Shown here: positions 18,817-27,646 of the stretch, in pieces | Layout: each line of letters opens with the position of its first letter | Numbering within the stretch: the stretch's first letter is position 1 | From: Rhodococcus sp. P1Y | GTDB lineage: Bacteria > Actinomycetota > Actinomycetes > Mycobacteriales > Mycobacteriaceae | Assembly (NCBI RefSeq): GCF_003641205.1 | Contig: NZ_CP032762.1 | Location: 1,984,001 to 2,048,000 of the forward strand | Reading direction: 5' to 3' | Length of the DNA: 64,000 bases | The notes under the pieces: model-generated | What the model saw: only the letters and a program-made list of their open reading frames with translations | Told to the model about the DNA's origin: nothing | Database searches by the model: none | Program-made: the position numbers and the translations under genes

Positions 18817-20358
18817 TCATGAGGCGTCGGCAGGGATAGTGACCGTCAGAACGGAACCGTAGGTGACCTCCGACGTCAGCGATCCGTGATAGCGCCCCAC
18901 GATCTGTGTCACGAGCGCGAGTCCGAGCCCGCGCGATCCGGATTTGGTGGAGTAGCCCCGCCGCAGCGCGTTCCGGAGAACATCCTCACCCATGCCCGGT
19001 CCGCTGTCGGAGACTCTGACCAGCAGTTCCGTCGCCGAATCACGAACGGTCACTTCGACCCACGGCTGTTCGGATTCCTTCGACGCATCGATTGCATTGT
19101 CTATCAGATTGCCGACCAGGGTGACCAATTCGCGTGGAGTGAGTATCCCGGCGTGATCGAGCGCGGTGTCCTCGGTGATGGTGAGTTCCACGCCCTGCTC
19201 GGCAGCCTGGCTCGCCTTTCCGAGTAGGAGTGCAGCGAGGGCAGGCTCGTTGACGGAGCCCATCAGCCGGTCGATGAGGTTCTGCGAGAGTTCGAGATCG
19301 GCCGTCGCGAATTCGACGGCTTCCTGCGGACGTCCCAATTCCACCATGGTGATGACCGTGTGCAACCGGTTGGCGGACTCGTGCGCCTGGGACCGCAGCG
19401 ATTCGGCGAAACTGCGCACCGAGTCCAGCTCGCCCATCACGCCTTGAAGCTCGGTTCGATCGCGAATGGTAAGGACGTCGCCGAGGCTTCGTCCCTCCCA
19501 CATCACCGGATCCTGATTGACGACGAGCACGCGGGTGTCGGTCAGGTGAAGTTCGCCGCCGGAACTCATGTCCCGCAACGACTCGGGAAGATCTTGGCGA
19601 CGGACCGGCCCGTCGGGAAGATCGAGAAGCCGCCTGGCTTCGTCGTTGACGATTTCGGCGGTATCGCCTTTGCCGAAGACGACCAGGCCCTCGCTGATCG
19701 AGTGGAGTACGGCGTCGTGATGCTCGTACATCGAACGCAGTTCGTCCGGCGCCATGCCGAGCGTTTGCCGACGCAGTCGCCGGCTCAGGGCTACCGAGCC
19801 TGCGGTCGCGACGATGAAGGCCGAGATGACGACCCCGATGATCAGCGGCAGCCCGGCCAAGAATTGGTCACTGATCTTGTCGCGGGTCACACCGGCCGAG
19901 ACGAGTCCGACGATGTCGCCGTCGACGTCGGTGACGGGCGTGACCGCGCGGATCGACGGGCCGAGAGAGCCGACGTATGTCTCCGTGAACGTCTCGCCCG
20001 CGAGAGCACGATCGATGTTTCCACTGAACGGCTGACCGATGAGGTCGACGGTCGTGTGGGTGAAACGCGTTCGGTCGGGGGCCATCACGACGATGAAGTC
20101 GACTCCTGTGATCGCTCGGATCCGTTCTGTCTCCGGTTGGAGGCGAGCCGTCGGGTCTTCGGACGCGATCGATATCGGCGTCGATGGTTCGTTCGCGATG
20201 CTGGCCGCGATGGCGGTCACCTCGCGTCGCGTCGCGTCGTCGCTGTTGGTTCTCTCGTTGACGATCGTCAGGAAGCCACCGGCGAGCACGATGACGGCCA
20301 TGACGATCAACTGCAGAACCAGGACTTGTCCCGCAACGCTCATCGGGCGCTTCGCCAC
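18817..20358 (-). CDS. Sensor histidine kinase, CitA/DcuS family
   Basis: About 513 residues from a GTG at 20358 preceded by GAGG at good spacing. The frame is open up to 20442 without a better start. One helix (VLVLQLIVMAVIVLAGGFL), an extracytoplasmic PAS-like sensor (about 50-170, with FIVVMAPDRTRFTHT), a second helix (LPLIIGVVISAFIVATAGSV), a cytosolic PAS domain, a dimerization helix with the phospho-acceptor His in SQAHESANRLHTV, and an HATPase domain (NLIDNAIDAS, GPGMG). The extracellular domain class binds di- and tricarboxylates. It pairs with the regulator downstream. Confidence 0.9.
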   Translation of the reverse strand: MAKRPMSVAGQVLVLQLIVMAVIVLAGGFLTIVNERTNSDDATRREVTAIAASIANEPSTPISIASEDPTARLQPETERIRAITGVDFIVVMAPDRTRFTHTTVDLIGQPFSGNIDRALAGETFTETYVGSLGPSIRAVTPVTDVDGDIVGLVSAGVTRDKISDQFLAGLPLIIGVVISAFIVATAGSVALSRRLRRQTLGMAPDELRSMYEHHDAVLHSISEGLVVFGKGDTAEIVNDEARRLLDLPDGPVRRQDLPESLRDMSSGGELHLTDTRVLVVNQDPVMWEGRSLGDVLTIRDRTELQGVMGELDSVRSFAESLRSQAHESANRLHTVITMVELGRPQEAVEFATADLELSQNLIDRLMGSVNEPALAALLLGKASQAAEQGVELTITEDTALDHAGILTPRELVTLVGNLIDNAIDASKESEQPWVEVTVRDSATELLVRVSDSGPGMGEDVLRNALRRGYSTKSGSRGLGLALVTQIVGRYHGSLTSEVTYGSVLTVTIPADAS

Positions 20359-20494
20359 GTCTCGTGCCTCGTTTCGGTAACCGGTTCTCGTGAACAGAAT
20401 GAACGTATCCGTGACTACGGTCACGATTTCCACCAACATCATCTTCTAGCAAGGCGTGATCCAACTCACTCCATAAGTCACAAAGGACGTACCC

Positions 20495-21907
20495 ATGACT
20501 ACCAGCATCGATGCTGACGGCAACGGAAACCCGGTCGCCGAACCCAAGAAGAAGCGCGACAGGACTCACTGGCTCTACATTGCGGTGATCATTGCCGTGA
20601 TCGGCGGCGTCATCGTCGGTCTGACGGCAAAGACGTTCGCGGTCGAGCTGGCAGTGCTCGGAACACTGTTCGTCAGCTTGATCAAGATGATGATCAGCCC
20701 GGTCATCTTCTGCACGATCGTGCTCGGCATCGGTTCGGTCCGGGCCGCCGCGAGTGTCGGCAAGGTCGGTGGCCTGGCCCTCGCTTACTTCATCGCGATG
20801 TCGACCATCGCCCTTGGAATCGGCATGGTCGTCGGTAACCTGATCCAGCCGGGCACCGGCCTGGACATCCCCTCTTCAGGAGCCGGCGAAGAGTACGCCA
20901 AGACCGCGGAGGGCGCCGGCGGCACGATGGACTTCATCGCCGGCATCATCCCCGAATCGCTGCTCTCGTCGCTGACTGCCGGATCCGTGCTGCAGACACT
21001 CTTCGTCGCGATCCTGGTCGGCTTCGCACTGCAGGCAATGGGCAAGCAAGGCGAAGGCATCCTCAAGGGCATCGGTGCAGTGCAGAAGCTCGTCTTCCGC
21101 ATCTTGACGATGATCCTGTGGCTCGCGCCGATCGGTGCCTTCGGCGCCATTGCAGGCGTCGTCGGCAAGACCGGCTTCGACGCAGTGATTCAGCTCGGCA
21201 CGCTGATGCTGGCGTTCTACATCACCTGCTTCATCTTCGTGTTCGGCTTCCTCGGAATGATCCTGAAGTTCGTCTCCGGCTTCTCGATCTTCAAGCTCGT
21301 CAAGTACCTCGCTCGTGAGTACCTGCTCATCGTCGCCACCAGCTCCTCCGAGTCGGCGCTGCCGCGTCTGATCGCCAAGATGGAGCACGTCGGAGTCGAG
21401 CGCACCACCGTCGGCATCGTCGTCCCGACCGGCTACTCGTTCAACCTGGACGGCACCGCGATCTACCTGACGATGGCCTCGATCTTCATCGCCGATGCCA
21501 TGAACATGCCGCTCTCGATCCCCGAGCAGTTCTCCTTGCTTCTGTTCATGATCATCGCGTCCAAGGGCGCGGCCGGTGTATCCGGTGCCGGTCTGGCAAC
21601 GTTGGCCGGCGGCCTGTCGAGCCACCGTCCCGAGCTCCTCGACGGCGTCGGCCTGATCGTCGGCATCGACCGGTTCATGTCCGAGGCTCGTGCGGTCACG
21701 AACTTCTCGGGCAACGCCGTCGCCACCCTGCTCATCGGCACTTGGACCAAGACGATCGACGCCTCACGCGTCAAGACCGTGCTCGACGGCGACATGCCGT
21801 TCGACGAGGAGACCATGGTCGACGACCACCTGCCCGAAGACGACAAGCGAGTGGTCGACGGCGATGACCGTCACGTCGCCCTCGATAAAGCCGTCGCCAA
21901 GGCATAG
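20495..21907 (+). CDS. dctA: C4-dicarboxylate:cation symporter, DAACS family
   Basis: A 470-residue symporter for succinate, fumarate and malate. It has eight predicted helices plus re-entrant loops, with family motifs IKMMISPVIFCTIVLGI, SSSESALPRLI, GYSFNLDGTAIYLTMA and NFSGNAVATLL. AAAGGA at 20482-20487 gives a good ribosome site for the ATG. The divergent CitA/CitB-type pair is its likely regulator. The charged C-terminal tail (last ~40 residues) is longer than usual. Two strong hairpins follow the gene. Confidence 0.94.
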   Translation: MTTSIDADGNGNPVAEPKKKRDRTHWLYIAVIIAVIGGVIVGLTAKTFAVELAVLGTLFVSLIKMMISPVIFCTIVLGIGSVRAAASVGKVGGLALAYFIAMSTIALGIGMVVGNLIQPGTGLDIPSSGAGEEYAKTAEGAGGTMDFIAGIIPESLLSSLTAGSVLQTLFVAILVGFALQAMGKQGEGILKGIGAVQKLVFRILTMILWLAPIGAFGAIAGVVGKTGFDAVIQLGTLMLAFYITCFIFVFGFLGMILKFVSGFSIFKLVKYLAREYLLIVATSSSESALPRLIAKMEHVGVERTTVGIVVPTGYSFNLDGTAIYLTMASIFIADAMNMPLSIPEQFSLLLFMIIASKGAAGVSGAGLATLAGGLSSHRPELLDGVGLIVGIDRFMSEARAVTNFSGNAVATLLIGTWTKTIDASRVKTVLDGDMPFDEETMVDDHLPEDDKRVVDGDDRHVALDKAVAKA

Positions 21908-21913
21908 AGACCC

Positions 21914-21946
21914 CACCTGGTGACGCGCACCCCCCGTCACCAGGTG
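21914..21946 (+). terminator. First hairpin after dctA
   Basis: A perfect 12-bp stem (21914-21925 with 21935-21946) and a 9-nt loop directly after the dctA stop. Confidence 0.6.
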
Positions 21947-21952
21947 TGTAGT

Positions 21953-21988
21953 ACAAGAGCGGCCCTCCTACCCGAGGGCCGCTCTTGT
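21953..21988 (+). terminator. Main dctA terminator hairpin
   Basis: A perfect 15-bp stem (21953-21967 with 21974-21988) with a 6-nt loop, followed by a short GT-rich tail. It is the second of two tandem hairpins. Confidence 0.8.
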
Positions 21989-22054
21989 GTGTGCGCGGAC
22001 AGGCTTCGTGCAGCCGACTCACCGAAAGTCGGTACCCACGGGTAAGTTCAGGGA

Positions 22055-22561
22055 ATGACTGAAGTCCAGAACATCGGCATCAACACGCTGGGCGGTGCGC
22101 CCACCTCGCTCGATGAGTACGCAGGGAGGGCGGTCTTGGTGGTCAATGTCGCCTCCAAGTGCGGCTTGACCCCGCAGTACGCCACGCTCGAGAAGCTGGC
22201 CACCGAATACGCGGCGAAGGGACTGTCGGTCATCGGCGTTCCCTGCAACCAGTTCGGCGGACAGGAACCCGGCACCGCCGAGGAGATCGAGACGTTCTGC
22301 TCGACCACCTACGGCGTCACTTTCCCCATCACGGAGAAGATCGAGGTCAACGGCGAGAACCGGCACCCGCTGTACGCCGAGCTCACCAAGACCGAGGATG
22401 CCGACGGCACCGCAGGCGACATCCAGTGGAACTTCGAGAAGTTCCTGATCTCGCCCGACGGCGTCGTCACCAACCGCTTTCGTCCTCGTACCGAACCGGA
22501 CGCGCCCGAGGTCCTCGCAGCGATCGACAAGATTCTGCCGAAGGAATCCATCGCCGTTTAG
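22055..22561 (+). CDS. Glutathione-peroxidase-family thiol peroxidase
   Basis: A 168-residue thioredoxin-fold peroxidase. The peroxidatic Cys is in NVASKCGLTPQY. The conserved Gln is in PCNQFGGQEPG, and the Trp-Asn in WNFEKFLI. It uses cysteine, not selenocysteine. In an organism that makes mycothiol (mshD is in this window), reduction is more likely by thioredoxin or mycoredoxin than by glutathione. Length and motifs are normal. Confidence 0.93.
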   Translation: MTEVQNIGINTLGGAPTSLDEYAGRAVLVVNVASKCGLTPQYATLEKLATEYAAKGLSVIGVPCNQFGGQEPGTAEEIETFCSTTYGVTFPITEKIEVNGENRHPLYAELTKTEDADGTAGDIQWNFEKFLISPDGVVTNRFRPRTEPDAPEVLAAIDKILPKESIAV

Positions 22562-22580
22562 CAGCGATCAATCCTGACGT

Positions 22581-22612
22581 CGAGCCTCGTTCACCCTGGT
22601 GTGCGAGGCTCG
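22581..22612 (+). terminator. Hairpin between peroxidase and next gene that also covers its ribosome site
   Basis: A 9-bp perfect stem (22581-22589 with 22604-22612). The right arm contains the GAGG that is the only visible ribosome binding site for the gene starting at 22617, so it may terminate the peroxidase transcript and restrain translation of the next gene. Confidence 0.5.
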
Positions 22613-22616
22613 CGGC

Positions 22617-23312
22617 ATGTCTGGAGCACTGATCGTGTCGGTGAGCGGAATCAGGGACGACACTTGCGAGTACGCGGCGGAGTTTGCACGCGAGCTCGAC
22701 AAGCGCGGTGTGGCGCTCTCACTCCTCGTTGCCCCGCGATTGAAGGACAAGTATCGGCTGACGCAGGACGAGAGCACCCAGGACTGGCTGCGTAACCGTC
22801 GGGACCTCGGCGACGCGATCATTCTGCACGGCTACGACCAGGCTGCGACGAAGAGCCGTCGCGCCGAATTCGCCACTCTTCCGCGGCACGAAGCGAAACT
22901 GAGATTGATGGCTGCCGATCGAGTGATGGAGCAAACCGGTCTGCGCACCCGGGTTTTCGCGGCGCCGCGGTGGATCGCGTCGCCCGGGGCGGTGTCCGCG
23001 CTCCCCGAAGCGGGGTTCCGGATGATCGCCGGGCTCAGCGGCATTCACGATCTGGAGTCGGGTGCGGTTGTACGGAGCCGGGTACTGGGGATCGGCGAGG
23101 GATTCAAGGCAGAACCCTGGTGGTGCAGGGCATTGGTGATCGGAGCCGGCCGGACTGCACGACGCGGCGGAACGGTTCGATTGGCAGTCAGCGCAAAGCA
23201 ACTCGGCCGCAGCGGCCCGCGTCAGGCGATCCTTGACGCCGTTGATCTCGCGCTCTACAGCGGCGCGACCCCCGGCGTCTACGAGCACGTCCGACGCATG
23301 AAGGCGGCATAG
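22617..23312 (+). CDS. DUF2334-like (polysaccharide-deacetylase-fold) protein
   Basis: A 231-residue cytosolic protein that opens ALIVSVSGIRDDTCEYAAEFARELDKRGV and has DAIILHGYDQ near the middle, as in the deacetylase-like DUF2334 group, whose members have a distorted NodB barrel. The HGYD motif fits a metal-binding histidine. Substrate is unknown. ATG 22617 is chosen over GTG 22599 because GAGG at 22605-22608 is correctly spaced from it. Confidence 0.7.
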   Translation: MSGALIVSVSGIRDDTCEYAAEFARELDKRGVALSLLVAPRLKDKYRLTQDESTQDWLRNRRDLGDAIILHGYDQAATKSRRAEFATLPRHEAKLRLMAADRVMEQTGLRTRVFAAPRWIASPGAVSALPEAGFRMIAGLSGIHDLESGAVVRSRVLGIGEGFKAEPWWCRALVIGAGRTARRGGTVRLAVSAKQLGRSGPRQAILDAVDLALYSGATPGVYEHVRRMKAA

Positions 23313-23323
23313 GCGGCTCCGCC

Positions 23324-23371
23324 GCCAGTGGCACGGACAAGTGCCCTCCAGGGGCCGGGGGCGCGCCACTA
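23324..23371. repeat. Palindromic repeat family A, copy 3 (degenerate)
   Basis: The left arm CAGTGGCACGGACAAGTGCC resembles the other copies. The right arm (ending GCGCGCCACT) has diverged, so pairing is only partial. It fills the gap after the DUF2334-like gene. Confidence 0.65.
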
Positions 23372-23454
23372 GGAGAGGCGGCCTTCGCTGTAACGGACCA
23401 GCTGGTCCGCGCTATGTAACCCTCGACGATGCAATCGATGTCGAGGCGGCGCTC

Positions 23455-24105
23455 ATGAAGAGACTTCTGCTCGTGGGACTCAGTGTCGTGGCCCTCGCGG
23501 CCTGCGGAAACACCGACGACGGGTCGGCTACGGCCGCCCGCGAATCGTCGGCAGCACCAGGACAACAGGCCGTGACGCCGACTGTGGCGCCCTCTGTCGG
23601 GGCCGTCCCCAACGTCGTGATCCCGAACTCCTTAAGTCAGATTCCCGCACTGCCGACGGAGGTCCGGATCCCGTCGGTCGACGCAACCCCTCAGGTGGTT
23701 CAACCTGTGGCGTGTATCGAGCCGGGCTCGTCCGTGGTGGTCGATGCGCTCGCTTCCATCCCTCAGTACTTCCCTGACGAAGCGTGGACGGCAGGTCGGA
23801 TGGGTGATCCGTGCGCGTCGTTCACGTGGGTTGAGGCGGCGGCGTCGCCCTACGCGACCGCAAGCACTCCGGAGCACATCCTGTTCTTCGCGGGCGGTGT
23901 CTACCTCGGTACGGCGACGGCAGCGCCGTACAGCTTTACGTCCGTGGTGGGGCAGACCGGGGACACCGTCACCGTGAACTACCGATGGCTGGTCGCCGAC
24001 GAGGCGTTTGCCAACCCCGAAGGAGGGCCAGCAGCTATCCGTTACCAGTGGGATGGCTCGCAGGTGAACATGCTGGACACCTTGCCGACGGAGGTAACCG
24101 GCTAA
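23455..24105 (+). CDS. Secreted lipoprotein, LppP/LprE-like
   Basis: A 216-residue lipoprotein. The signal peptide ends in the lipobox LAAC, followed by a Ser/Ala/Pro-rich linker to about residue 75. The folded part contains [11 protein letters not shown] and [21 protein letters not shown], which resemble the mycobacterial LppP/LprE family of unknown function. The frame extends upstream, but ATG 23455 gives the only sensible signal peptide. It converges with the hydrolase gene by a 4-bp overlap. Confidence 0.75.
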   Translation: MKRLLLVGLSVVALAACGNTDDGSATAARESSAAPGQQAVTPTVAPSVGAVPNVVIPNSLSQIPALPTEVRIPSVDATPQVVQPVACIEPGSSVVVDALASIPQYFPDEAWTAGRMGDPCASFTWVEAAASPYATASTPEHILFFAGGVYLGTATAAPYSFTSVVGQTGDTVTVNYRWLVADEAFANPEGGPAAIRYQWDGSQVNMLDTLPTEVTG

Positions 24106-24746
24106 ATCTGGACCGACGTTTCCTCGTCGAATGTCCGGAACTCGGTGACCTCGTCGGCCATGTCCTTGAACCGCCCGTAGTAGATACCGCGAGCCTGCTC
24201 GGCGACGACGGCCTGATGGATCGGGAAGGCCACCCGCGGTGCCACGGCGCGAAGAAACTCGACGTTCTCCGACAACTTCGACCAGGGCGCAGCGGTGGGG
24301 AGCGCGAGCACGTCGACCTTCTGCTCGGGTACGAACAGGGAATCACCGGGATGCAGAAGCTGGCCAGGATTCTCCGGCGTTCCGAGCAGATAGCCAGTGT
24401 TGTCGATCACGGGCAGTTCGGGATGGATGACGGCATGTGTGCCGCCGACCCCGGTCACCTGGATGCCGCCGATCGAGAAGACGTCACCGGCATGGGTTGC
24501 CGTCCACCGCGCTCCGAGCTGCGATGCCGTCATCGGATCCGAGTACAACGCGGCACTCGGATTTCCGTCCAACAGTGCGGGGAGGCGCTCGAGGTCGACG
24601 TGATCCGGGTGCTGATGTGTGATGAGTACGGCGTCGAGACCGGTGATGCCCTCGAAGCCGTGCGAGAAGTTGCCGGGGTCGAAGAGCACGGTGGTGCCGT
24701 TCAGTTCGACGAGTACACAGGAATGTCCGAAGTGTGTCAGTCGCAT
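24102..24746 (-). CDS. Metallo-beta-lactamase-fold hydrolase (UlaG-like)
   Basis: A 214-residue zinc-dependent hydrolase. [14 protein letters not shown] at the N-terminus and the metal motif THQHPDHVD (HxHxDH) are clear, with later histidines in GGTHAVIH and FPIHQAVV. This subgroup includes UlaG lactonase and UPF0173 proteins. The substrate is not evident. The frame is open to 24866, but similarity starts at ATG 24746. Confidence 0.87.
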   Translation of the reverse strand: MRLTHFGHSCVLVELNGTTVLFDPGNFSHGFEGITGLDAVLITHQHPDHVDLERLPALLDGNPSAALYSDPMTASQLGARWTATHAGDVFSIGGIQVTGVGGTHAVIHPELPVIDNTGYLLGTPENPGQLLHPGDSLFVPEQKVDVLALPTAAPWSKLSENVEFLRAVAPRVAFPIHQAVVAEQARGIYYGRFKDMADEVTEFRTFDEETSVQI

Positions 24747-24834
24747 GACTCCACAGTAAGCGCAGTTTCGCGCCTGTCGCTGGGGCTGCGTAGACTCCTG
24801 TCCTGCCGGTACCGAACTTTCAAGGAGCTCACTC

Positions 24835-25071
24835 GTGGCCCGAGTTGTTGTCGATGTCATGCCCAAGGCCGAAATCCTCGATCCCCAGGGTCAGGCAATT
24901 GCAGGTGCGCTCGGTCGCCTCGGCGTAGCAGGAGTGTCCGACGTGCGCCAGGGCAAGCGATTCGAGCTCGAGGTCGACGACAGCGTCGACGACGCCGAGC
25001 TCGAAAAGATCGCGGAATCGCTGCTCGCCAACACGGTGATCGAGGACTGGAAGGTCACCCGAGAAGCATGA
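24835..25071 (+). CDS. purS: FGAM synthase subunit PurS
   Basis: A 78-residue subunit that bridges PurL and PurQ in formylglycinamidine ribonucleotide synthase. [21 protein letters not shown] and FELEVDD are family hallmarks. AAGGAGC at 24820-24826 precedes the GTG start. Its stop overlaps the purQ start (ATGA). Confidence 0.96.
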   Translation: MARVVVDVMPKAEILDPQGQAIAGALGRLGVAGVSDVRQGKRFELEVDDSVDDAELEKIAESLLANTVIEDWKVTREA

Positions 25072-25760
25072 GCGCTCGCAACTTGTCCGCCCGCGTGGGG
25101 GTCATTACCTTCCCCGGAACTCTCGACGACGTCGACGCCTCCCGCGCCGTCACGTTGGCAGGCGGCGAGCCAGTCAGCCTGTGGCACGCCGACGCCGACT
25201 TGAAGAACGTCGACGCCATCGTCGTCCCAGGCGGCTTCTCCTACGGCGATTACCTGCGCGCTGGAGCGATCGCCCGGTTCGCACCGGTCATGGAATCGGT
25301 CGTGAAGGCAGCCGAGGGCGGCATGCCGGTGCTCGGTATCTGCAACGGTTTCCAGGTGCTGTGCGAGGTAGGCCTGCTCCCCGGTGCGCTGACACGCAAC
25401 GAGGGACTGCATTTCGTGTGCCGTGACCAGTGGCTGAAGGTCGAGAACGCGGACACCGCATGGTCCTCGCGCTACGAGACCGGGGCCGAGATCCTCATCC
25501 CCGTCAAAAACGCCGAAGGCCGCTTCCAGGCGTCTGCGAATGTGCTCGACGAACTCGAAGGTGAAGGCCGAGTTGTGTTCCGCTACAGCGGATCCAACCC
25601 GAACGGTTCGCAGCGCGATATCGCGGGCATCTCGTCGGCCAACGGTCGTGTCGTCGGACTGATGCCGCACCCCGAGCACGCCACCGAGGCTCTCACCGGC
25701 CCGAGCGACGACGGTCTCGGAATCTTCTACTCGGCATTGGACGCCATCATTTCTGCTTAA
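25068..25760 (+). CDS. purQ: FGAM synthase glutaminase subunit PurQ
   Basis: A 230-residue class I glutamine amidotransferase that feeds ammonia to PurL. The nucleophile Cys is in GICNGFQVL and the His-Glu pair in PHPEHATE. It overlaps purS by 4 bp. In this genome purL lies about 6.5 kb downstream. The stop codon (25758-25760) falls inside the first unit of a 33-bp tandem repeat. Confidence 0.96.
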   Translation: MSARNLSARVGVITFPGTLDDVDASRAVTLAGGEPVSLWHADADLKNVDAIVVPGGFSYGDYLRAGAIARFAPVMESVVKAAEGGMPVLGICNGFQVLCEVGLLPGALTRNEGLHFVCRDQWLKVENADTAWSSRYETGAEILIPVKNAEGRFQASANVLDELEGEGRVVFRYSGSNPNGSQRDIAGISSANGRVVGLMPHPEHATEALTGPSDDGLGIFYSALDAIISA

Positions 25761-25826
25761 CTGGGTCGTTCCGCGGGCTCCACTCCTGCTTAACTGGGTC
25801 GTTCCGCGGGCTCCACTCCTGCTTAA
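25754..25826. repeat. Repeat family C, two tandem 33-bp units plus partial third
   Basis: Units start at 25754 and 25787 (TGCTTAACTGGGTCGTTCCG, then CGGGCTCCACTCC), with a 7-bp partial at 25820. The purQ stop codon is inside unit 1. An inverted, slightly diverged pair of the same unit lies at 36983-37047. Confidence 0.85.
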
Positions 25827-25857
25827 GTGTCGGTGGCCACGGTTAGTCTCTTGCGTC

Positions 25858-26202
25858 ATGACGCTGACTCCGGCAATGATCACTTCGATTCCGCCGATCC
25901 CGGACCGCTTGCACAGTGGTGGGCGGATCGGACCGGCGGAAACATCGAGCAGGAGAACGACGGTTGGTTCTACACCGTTGCCCTCCCATCCGTGCCCTAC
26001 CTGCTCGCATTCCAGAAGGTCGACGACCCGACGCAGGGCAAGAACCGCATTCATCTGGATTTGACGACGTCCGACCTCGACGCGGAGGTGACCGGCCTGG
26101 TGGGTTCGGGCGCTTCGGAGGTCGATCGTCATACGATGGGCGACTTTCGATGGGTCACACTGGCAGACCCCGACGGCAATGTCTTCTGTGTATCCGGGGG
26201 GG
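25858..26202 (+). pseudogene. VOC/glyoxalase-family protein, frameshifted and interrupted at its 3' end by an IS110 element
   Basis: ATG 25858 encodes MTLTPAMIT. The typical continuation FDSADPGPLAQWWADRTGG is found only one frame over, so one base (probably a T near 25880) is missing. The rest, including IHLDLTTSDLDAEV and ADPDGNVFCVSG, is a normal small vicinal-oxygen-chelate domain of about 115 residues. The insertion sequence enters in the G-run after FCVSG. The sequence after the second IS copy (29085-29090, CACTAG) restores an ending of His-stop, so almost the entire gene survives. A frame starting further upstream (25827) reads through the same domain without a natural start. Confidence 0.75.
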
Positions 26203-26219
26203 TGTCCCTATGTTTTCTG

Positions 26220-27413
26220 TCAAGCTGCGTGAGCTGCGGGCGGTTGGTAAAGGGTCTTGTTCTTGAGCATGGCGAACAGGACGTCGCACCGGCGTCGAGC
26301 TAGGCAGATGAGGGCTGCGTTGTGTTTCTTGCCTTCGGCTCGCTTGCGGTCGTAGTAGGCGCGACTGGTGGGGTCGTGCAGTGCGGCGAAGGCCGAAAGG
26401 AACAACGCTCGTTTGAGTTTGCGGTTTCCTGATCTCGCTGGGTGCTCACCTCGGATCGAGGTGCCGGATCGGTGGGTCACGGGTGCGATGCCGGCGTAGG
26501 CGGCCAGGTGTCCTGCTGTTTTGAATGCCGAACCGTCACCGACTTCGAGAAGGATGCGTGCAGCTGTCCTGATTCCGACGCCAGGCATCGAGATCAGGAC
26601 CGAGGAAAGAGGGTGGGCATCGAGCATCCTCTCCACGTCCAGGCCGATTGCTTTCCGTTGTTGCAGTGTCTCTTTGAGAGAATCTGCAAGTTTTGGTAGG
26701 ACAGTCTCGGCAGCCGCGGACCCAGGGACTACGACGGTCTGGTCCTCGAGTGCGGTGTAGATTTCTACCACCAGTCGGGCGCCCATTCGTGGGGCGTTCT
26801 TCGCAGCGATGGCGGTCAGCTTTCGTTTGCCAGCAGTGCGAATGCCGGCGGGGCCACCGCACCGGGAGAGGATTTCGAGCACGGCGGGGTGGGTGACTCG
26901 CGGTCCGAGTACTCGTTCGAGCGCGGGGTGGATGCTGGTCAGTAGTCCCCGGATTCGGTTGCTGACGCGGGTTGCTTCGCCGGCAAGGTCGTCGTCGAAA
27001 CCGATCAGAACACTGAGCTCGGCGAGTGTGTCATCGCCTGTGTCGACCCGCCGCAGCGTGTGCGGCATGGTCCTGGCCGTGTCGGCGATGATGAACGCGT
27101 CGCGCGCGTCGGTCTTGGCCTGCCCTGGATACAGGTCTGCGATTCGGCGCATCGACAGGCCCGGAAGGTACGCCACTCGGTGACCGCAGGAGCGGGCGAC
27201 GGTGACCGGTAGCGCACCGATCGTGTTGGGTTGATCGACCACGATCAACACCGGTCCGTGCGCGGAGAGGCGGTCGAAAACTGTGCGTAGACGAGCCTCG
27301 TCGTTGGGTAGTGCTTTGTCGTATAGGCGGGTGCCGTCGACGGCGAGACCGACAGCGTGATGCTCGGATTTTCCCACGTCAATGCCGCAAAACACGGCGT
27401 AACTCGTGTCCAT
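26220..27413 (-). CDS. IS110-family DEDD transposase, intact
   Basis: About 397 residues from ATG 27413, with further frame to 27458. The N-terminal RuvC-like DEDD domain opens with CGIDVGKSEHHAV and includes KTDARDAFIIADTA. The C-terminal transposase_20 domain has ISMPGVGIRTAARILLEVGD, GHLAAYAGIAPVTHRSGTS and the catalytic-Ser segment SGNRKLKRALFLSAFAA. Such recombinases are guided by a bridge RNA encoded next to the gene. The stop codon overlaps a TTGACA hexamer at the element's right end. Confidence 0.95.
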   Translation of the reverse strand: MDTSYAVFCGIDVGKSEHHAVGLAVDGTRLYDKALPNDEARLRTVFDRLSAHGPVLIVVDQPNTIGALPVTVARSCGHRVAYLPGLSMRRIADLYPGQAKTDARDAFIIADTARTMPHTLRRVDTGDDTLAELSVLIGFDDDLAGEATRVSNRIRGLLTSIHPALERVLGPRVTHPAVLEILSRCGGPAGIRTAGKRKLTAIAAKNAPRMGARLVVEIYTALEDQTVVVPGSAAAETVLPKLADSLKETLQQRKAIGLDVERMLDAHPLSSVLISMPGVGIRTAARILLEVGDGSAFKTAGHLAAYAGIAPVTHRSGTSIRGEHPARSGNRKLKRALFLSAFAALHDPTSRAYYDRKRAEGKKHNAALICLARRRCDVLFAMLKNKTLYQPPAAHAA

Positions 27414-27642
27414 GAAGCAGTCCTTCGTCCGGTGTACCGCCGGTCGCCGATCCGACATCGATACCCGACACCCACGTTATGAAGAGACCTGCTCACGATC
27501 AGCGGCCCTGTCCCTATCAGCGGTTCATCGATGCCACCACACCCGGCGACACCACCCCCCGGATCATTGATGACAGGGGCAAGAAGTCATACCAGGTCTG
27601 GCGACCGCAGCCCTCGGTTTCAAGGACCGCCTAAAAGATAAC
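27414..27642 (-). ncRNA. Candidate bridge-RNA region of IS110 copy 1
   Basis: About 230 bp of non-coding DNA between the element's end and the transposase start, on the transposase's 5' side, where IS110-group elements encode their bridge RNA. I can place the region from this architecture, but I have not identified the donor and target loops. The same stretch, without changes that I could see, is present in copy 2 at 28852-29080. Confidence 0.45.
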
Positions 27643-27646
27643 GGGG

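Larger units (their letters stand above)
26199..27646 (-). mobile_element. IS110-family insertion sequence, copy 1 (intact)
   Basis: About 1.45 kb, bounded by G-runs that make the exact ends uncertain by a few bases. It has no terminal inverted repeats, as is usual for IS110. It encodes a full transposase on the minus strand with about 230 bp of non-coding DNA upstream of it. A second copy follows directly in the same orientation. Confidence 0.9.
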
